Assembly: GCA_030867875.1 (NCBI GenBank)
Contig: JAOWCC010001589.1
Span: 87,567,537-87,631,536 of the forward strand
DNA: 64,000 nt
Origin: Actinernus sp. WN-2022
Taxonomy: Eukaryota; Cnidaria; Anthozoa; Actiniaria; Actinernidae
Direction: 5' to 3'
Shown here: positions 60,791-64,000 of the stretch, piece after piece
Layout of the letters: each line of letters opens with the position of its first letter
How positions within the stretch are numbered: position 1 is the stretch's first letter
Notes under the pieces: generated by a model
The model's input: only the letters and a program-made list of their open reading frames with translations
The model's database searches: none
Told to the model about the DNA's origin: nothing
Program-made: the position numbers and the translations under genes

Positions 60791-61144
60791 TTTACGTATT
60801 TATTTTATAATTAACAACCTTTCCCAATAAAATAGCATGTGCATGACCTTGTGACATATGTACTCTAATAACACATGGCTATCGACCAATCAGAGTGTGC
60901 ATTTCACCCTGTTTATTGTATAAGAATAATACATGTATGTACATGGATGCATAGTTAAAATGCAGAGATATGGAATATGTAATTTGGTATTAACTGCATG
61001 AATATCTCACAAGTGAGTTACAGGAAATATACTTCAGTCCTCTAACAGTAACATATATTAGGTAAGGATATTGTTTTGACACAATATTATCCAGTCTTGT
61101 GGAACATCAGCTATGAAATGTAAAACAAAAAGCTGTTGTTACAT
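60791..61144. other. JmjC gene intron 2 segment, nothing recognised
   Basis: AT-rich sequence right of the truncated BEL element. Confidence 0.5.
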
Positions 61145-62400
61145 ACATACATAAACTTTATTTGACTTCGGATTTACAGAGTAGCATTAAGATGCTAATA
61201 TCTCCACAGGTAAGTGAAATAGATTATAACTTTAACCCTTTATAGCTGGTAGGCCACTCCTGTTTAAAGAGCAAAGCCCTGAGATTCACACACAGCATAA
61301 TGTATAAACAAATGATCCTATTGAAATGCATTAGGCATATTACAAATGAATAATTTCATCTACATCCTCCTTTCTTCGTACATGTATAAGTGAACTTCAG
61401 TTAACATTATTTCATTTCAGAAAAAGTAGCTAAAATGGCACTTAGAACAAAATATTTCACCTCAGATTCTAAAATTTCTCACAAAAATGCATATTTCACA
61501 TAACATTTAGAGTTTCATGCACTAACCTCACTTTCTGTCTCCCAACACCTAAACTTGCCCAGAAGCAAGCCATTCTGTCCACAAGCACTTCACAGCAAGC
61601 TAAATTCATCCATAAAGACTGCAAAGCATGCCGGGAAATCCTACCAAACAGCGACATGGCACTTCCCCCATCTTCATTCTTCAAAATATAGAAGAAGTCT
61701 AAAGCCATTTCGACCTAATACCTTCGTATTGTAAATGTTGTCCAATATTCGAAAAAAGCTATGATAGGTGGCTCCAGACCCCCATTTATAAAGCCCACGC
61801 TAAAGTGACAGAAGACATCCTGGCCCATTCACGAGTGGGAAATGAGGCTCTTTCTCCATCCTCTATAAATGGTGAAAAAGGCTTTAAAAGCCTTAAATTC
61901 TGTATTCCCCCAAACAATCCATAGCAATGCGACGTCAACGTATCCAAAATGGCCGACAAAAAACTTTGAGCCCCCAGTATTATTGGTCAGATGAAAATTC
62001 CATGGTAACAACGGCTATATATTCTTTAGGGGGAGGGTTCGTTTTAGTGTAGAAACAGCTAAAAATCAGTTAAAATCTGATGGGCTATAAAGGGTTAAGT
62101 GACAAACAACTATAAAAAATAATTACACTTAAGTTGGAATAAAGATATAAATATAATAATAAAATTGTTTGGATATTTCGGTACAAAATTTACAACAATT
62201 ATCATCAAAAGACAAAGTACGGATAGTAATTTTAAGATCTTTCAGATTAATGGTGCATGTTTCTAATTTGTTCCTTTAGGTTGTTCCAGGTCTTGGCTGT
62301 CATGTATCTAAAAGAATGTAGACCATAAGTTGTAGAATAAGAATTTTATTTTGACCCACGTTAAGCTCTAACACGGGTCCAAAAAACATCATTAAGATGC
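61145..62400 (-). pseudogene. LINE 3' end relic, split by a piggyBac-type insertion
   Basis: On the minus strand, 62345-62240 reads GLHSFRYMTAKTWNNLKEQI then RNMHH. This is the last residues of a LINE RT ORF (the FxxxxAKxWNxLP box). It is followed by an AT-rich 3' UTR that continues at 61231-61145 into a cataaactttatttgacttc tail. The interval 61236-62094 is a later insertion. Confidence 0.7.
61236..62094. mobile_element. 859-bp piggyBac-type non-autonomous element
   Basis: The ends ccctttatagc and gctataaaggg are directly flanked on both sides by ttaa (61232-61235, 62095-62098). A TTAA duplication with CCCTTT termini is the piggyBac signature. A 70-codon minus-strand frame at 61496-61708 is unrecognised and there is no transposase. 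Confidence 0.88.
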
Positions 62401-62425
62401 CTTATAATGTGAATTTGAATCACTG

Positions 62426-62958
62426 TTCTAGGTGTGGCTCATAATTTGCAATCAATGTTCTAGGTGTGGCTCATGAGTTACATTTAAATCACTTTTCTAG
62501 GTGTGGCTCATAAGTTACATTTAAATCACTGTTCTAGGTGTGGCTCATAAGTTGCATTTAAATCACTGTTCTAGGTGTGACTCATAAGTTACATTTAAAT
62601 CACTGTTCTAGGTGTGGCTCATAAGTTACATTTATATCACTGCATGTTCTAGGTGTAGCTCATAAGTTACATTTAAATCACTGTTCTAGGTGTGGCTCAT
62701 AAGTTGCATTTAAATCAATGTTCTAGGTGTGGCTCATGAGTTACATTTAAATCGCTGTTCTAGGTGTGGCTCATCAGTTGCATTTAAATCGCTGTTCTAT
62801 GTGTGGCTCATAAGTTACATTTAAATAACTGTTCTAGGTGTGGCTCATAAGTTGCATTTAAATCACTGTTCTAGGTGTGGCTCATAAGTTACATTTAAAT
62901 CACTGTTCTAGGTGTGGCTCATAAGTTACATTTAAATCACTGTTCTAGGTGTGGCTCA
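62426..62958 (+). repeat. 37-bp minisatellite made of the exon-3 splice acceptor (15 copies)
   Basis: The string ttctaggtgtggctcat occurs at 62426, 62458, 62495, 62532, 62569, 62606, 62647, 62684, 62721, 62758, 62795 (here ttctatg), 62832, 62869, 62906 and 62943. Spacing is 37 bp except between copies 1-2 (32) and 6-7 (41). The unit is acceptor AG, the first ten bases of the exon, then gagttacatttaaatcactg-like sequence including a possible branch point and short pyrimidine tract. The last copy is the functional junction. Confidence 0.95.
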
Positions 62959-63256
62959 TTTGTTGATAGTATCCAGGATGTTCACCTCTTTCTGTCTGCT
63001 GGTGGAGGAAAGACGATCATACATCGAGACCCTTACAGCAACATTCACTGTGTGTTTAATGGCACAAAAGACTGGATCTTGATTGATAGGAGTCAAACAA
63101 ACTTAATTTACATGTCAGATGAATCAAGGAATGAGCTGGGAGGATATTCAGTGGTTGACGTGGATGCTGTGGACCTCGAGAAATTCCCCAAAATCCAAGA
63201 AGTTAAATATTCCAAGATCACCATGGAAAAGGGAGACTGTATATTTATTCCTGGAG
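62949..63256 (+). CDS. JmjC/cupin-8 protein, exon 3 (metal-binding core; gene continues beyond window)
   Basis: After the last TTCTAG the exon reads CGSFVDSIQDVHLFLSAGGG, then KTIIHRDPYSNIHCVFNGTK and DWILIDRSQ. It continues to VKYSKITMEKGDCIFIPG and a G/GTAGGC donor. HRD is the H-x-D half of the Fe(II) facial triad, and the preceding Thr/Lys and following Asn are typical of 2-oxoglutarate oxygenases of the cupin-8/JmjC class. GDCIFIPG is the strand before the distal His (usually ...GWxHxV), which must lie in the next exon, outside the window. Phase agrees with exon 2 (AG + G gives Arg). Whether it hydroxylates protein or another substrate cannot be read from this. Confidence 0.9.
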
Positions 63257-63399
63257 GTAGGCTCTGTGTACTTTTATACATTGAAAATAGGCTTACTATA
63301 ATCGACGAAATGAAACGAAACACAAATCCGGACCATGAGGCAACAGAACATGGGCTAAAGTGAAGAATACGTGGTTGGTACAATTGTGTCAGTCGTTAA

Positions 63400-63993
63400 A
63401 GTGCCACTACGACGCAAATTTACCATTTCGATTTGCCACTTTTTCAGTGTCTATAGGTCAATCAGTATTAGAAATATCCGAAATAGTAAAAAATATTCCC
63501 AAATGGGCATCTTAAACCACAAATTTTAGGAGAGTTTACCGGTAAAATCCTGTCCGCCATTGCTGGAAGCCGTACCCTTTGTTCAGCTTTAAACAAAGGT
63601 TTATTCACCGGAAGTAATGTCATACACTTAACACGACAACCTCGTGGCGCGAAATAGCGTGCATAAAAAAGTAGCCAACCTCGTAAAGATAAATATAACT
63701 TTCTTCTTATGTTTGTGAAGACGTTTTTAGTAGAAATATGCCTCCAGGCGTTGTGTTCTGCAGGCGAGCGTTAAGTGTATGACATCATTTCCGGTGAATA
63801 AACCTTTGTTTAAAGCTGAACAAAGGGCACGGCTTCCAGTAATGGCGGACGTGTAGATTCAATATTCGGAGCTAAAAAAATAAGACTTCCTGTCGTTGTA
63901 TCGAAAAACAATTTGAACTGGTAATAATATATGAACTCTACTTTATGAATATGCAAAAACATTGATATGTCAAAATTTGATCGTAGGGGCACT
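63400..63993. mobile_element. 594-bp inverted-repeat element with TTAA flanks
   Basis: The ends agtgccactacga and tcgtaggggcact are inverted. ttaa stands at 63396-63399 and 63994-63997. A strong internal inverted pair (ccctttgttcagctttaaac, aaaggtttattcaccgg at about 63577 and its complement at about 63793-63832) makes it a foldback. TTAA duplications occur in piggyBac and Kolobok; the ends do not decide. Confidence 0.8.
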
Positions 63994-64000
63994 TTAAGTG

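Noticed and set aside
62914..62948. Upstream extension of JmjC exon 3 into the minisatellite (frame open from a GTG)
   Set aside because: The extension is the read-through of the last repeat unit. The TTCTAG acceptor at 62948 gives correct phase with exon 2, so these residues are intronic.
1..64000. Bacterial or contaminant origin
   Set aside because: Spliced host genes, pol III SINE, LINEs, DIRS and BEL elements all indicate an animal nuclear genome.

Overview
This is a window of a metazoan nuclear genome, most likely an anthozoan cnidarian such as a coral. It is AT-rich, and its two identifiable host genes have introns with GT/AG borders. It is packed with DIRS, BEL/Pao, CR1/L2-type LINE, piggyBac, Harbinger-like and Helitron2-like sequences and many small foldback elements. 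The species is an inference from repeat style and low coding density.

Two host genes can be reconstructed exon by exon. On the minus strand is TOMM20, the mitochondrial import receptor subunit: exon 1 at 42295-42418, exon 2 at 39483-39535, exon 3 at 37930-38017, exon 4 at about 11702/11744-11898. Its third intron is about 26 kb. On the plus strand, starting 4.9 kb away and divergently, is a gene for a JmjC/cupin-8 protein with a signal peptide: exons 47291-47520, 54607-54837 and 62949-63256. It runs off the right edge before its last exon(s).

Layout: 1-1690, decayed DIRS retrotransposon; 2860-3480, LINE relic; 4009-4335, small palindromic elements; 4447-7311, a nearly perfect large palindrome carrying two convergent copies of the 5' exon of an integrase-like DDE gene; 7640-11112, RT scrap and foldback elements; 11702-42418, TOMM20. 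TOMM20 intron 3 holds an array of about 113 copies of a 104-bp satellite, split by three insertions whose edges can be read to the base: a 7.15-kb TIR element at 16304-23457, itself hosting a nearly intact PHD-APE-RT LINE; a 400-bp foldback MITE at 24414-24813; and a 5.6-kb element with GATCTT-rich subterminal arrays at 27327-32910. Intron 1 holds a 26-bp minisatellite interrupted by an 884-bp element with a TTA duplication.

The space between the genes carries a 2.5-kb element with long inverted repeats (43492-45983) and a set of nested small elements (46523-46996). JmjC intron 1 holds a tandem pair of Helitron2-like elements (48085-53570). JmjC intron 2 holds a 5'-truncated BEL/Pao element (55106-60790), a piggyBac-type element (61236-62094), and a 37-bp minisatellite that is a 15-fold amplification of the exon-3 splice acceptor itself. 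Nearly every extra acceptor would lead straight to a stop codon. That array and the satellite-filled TOMM20 intron are the most unusual observations here.
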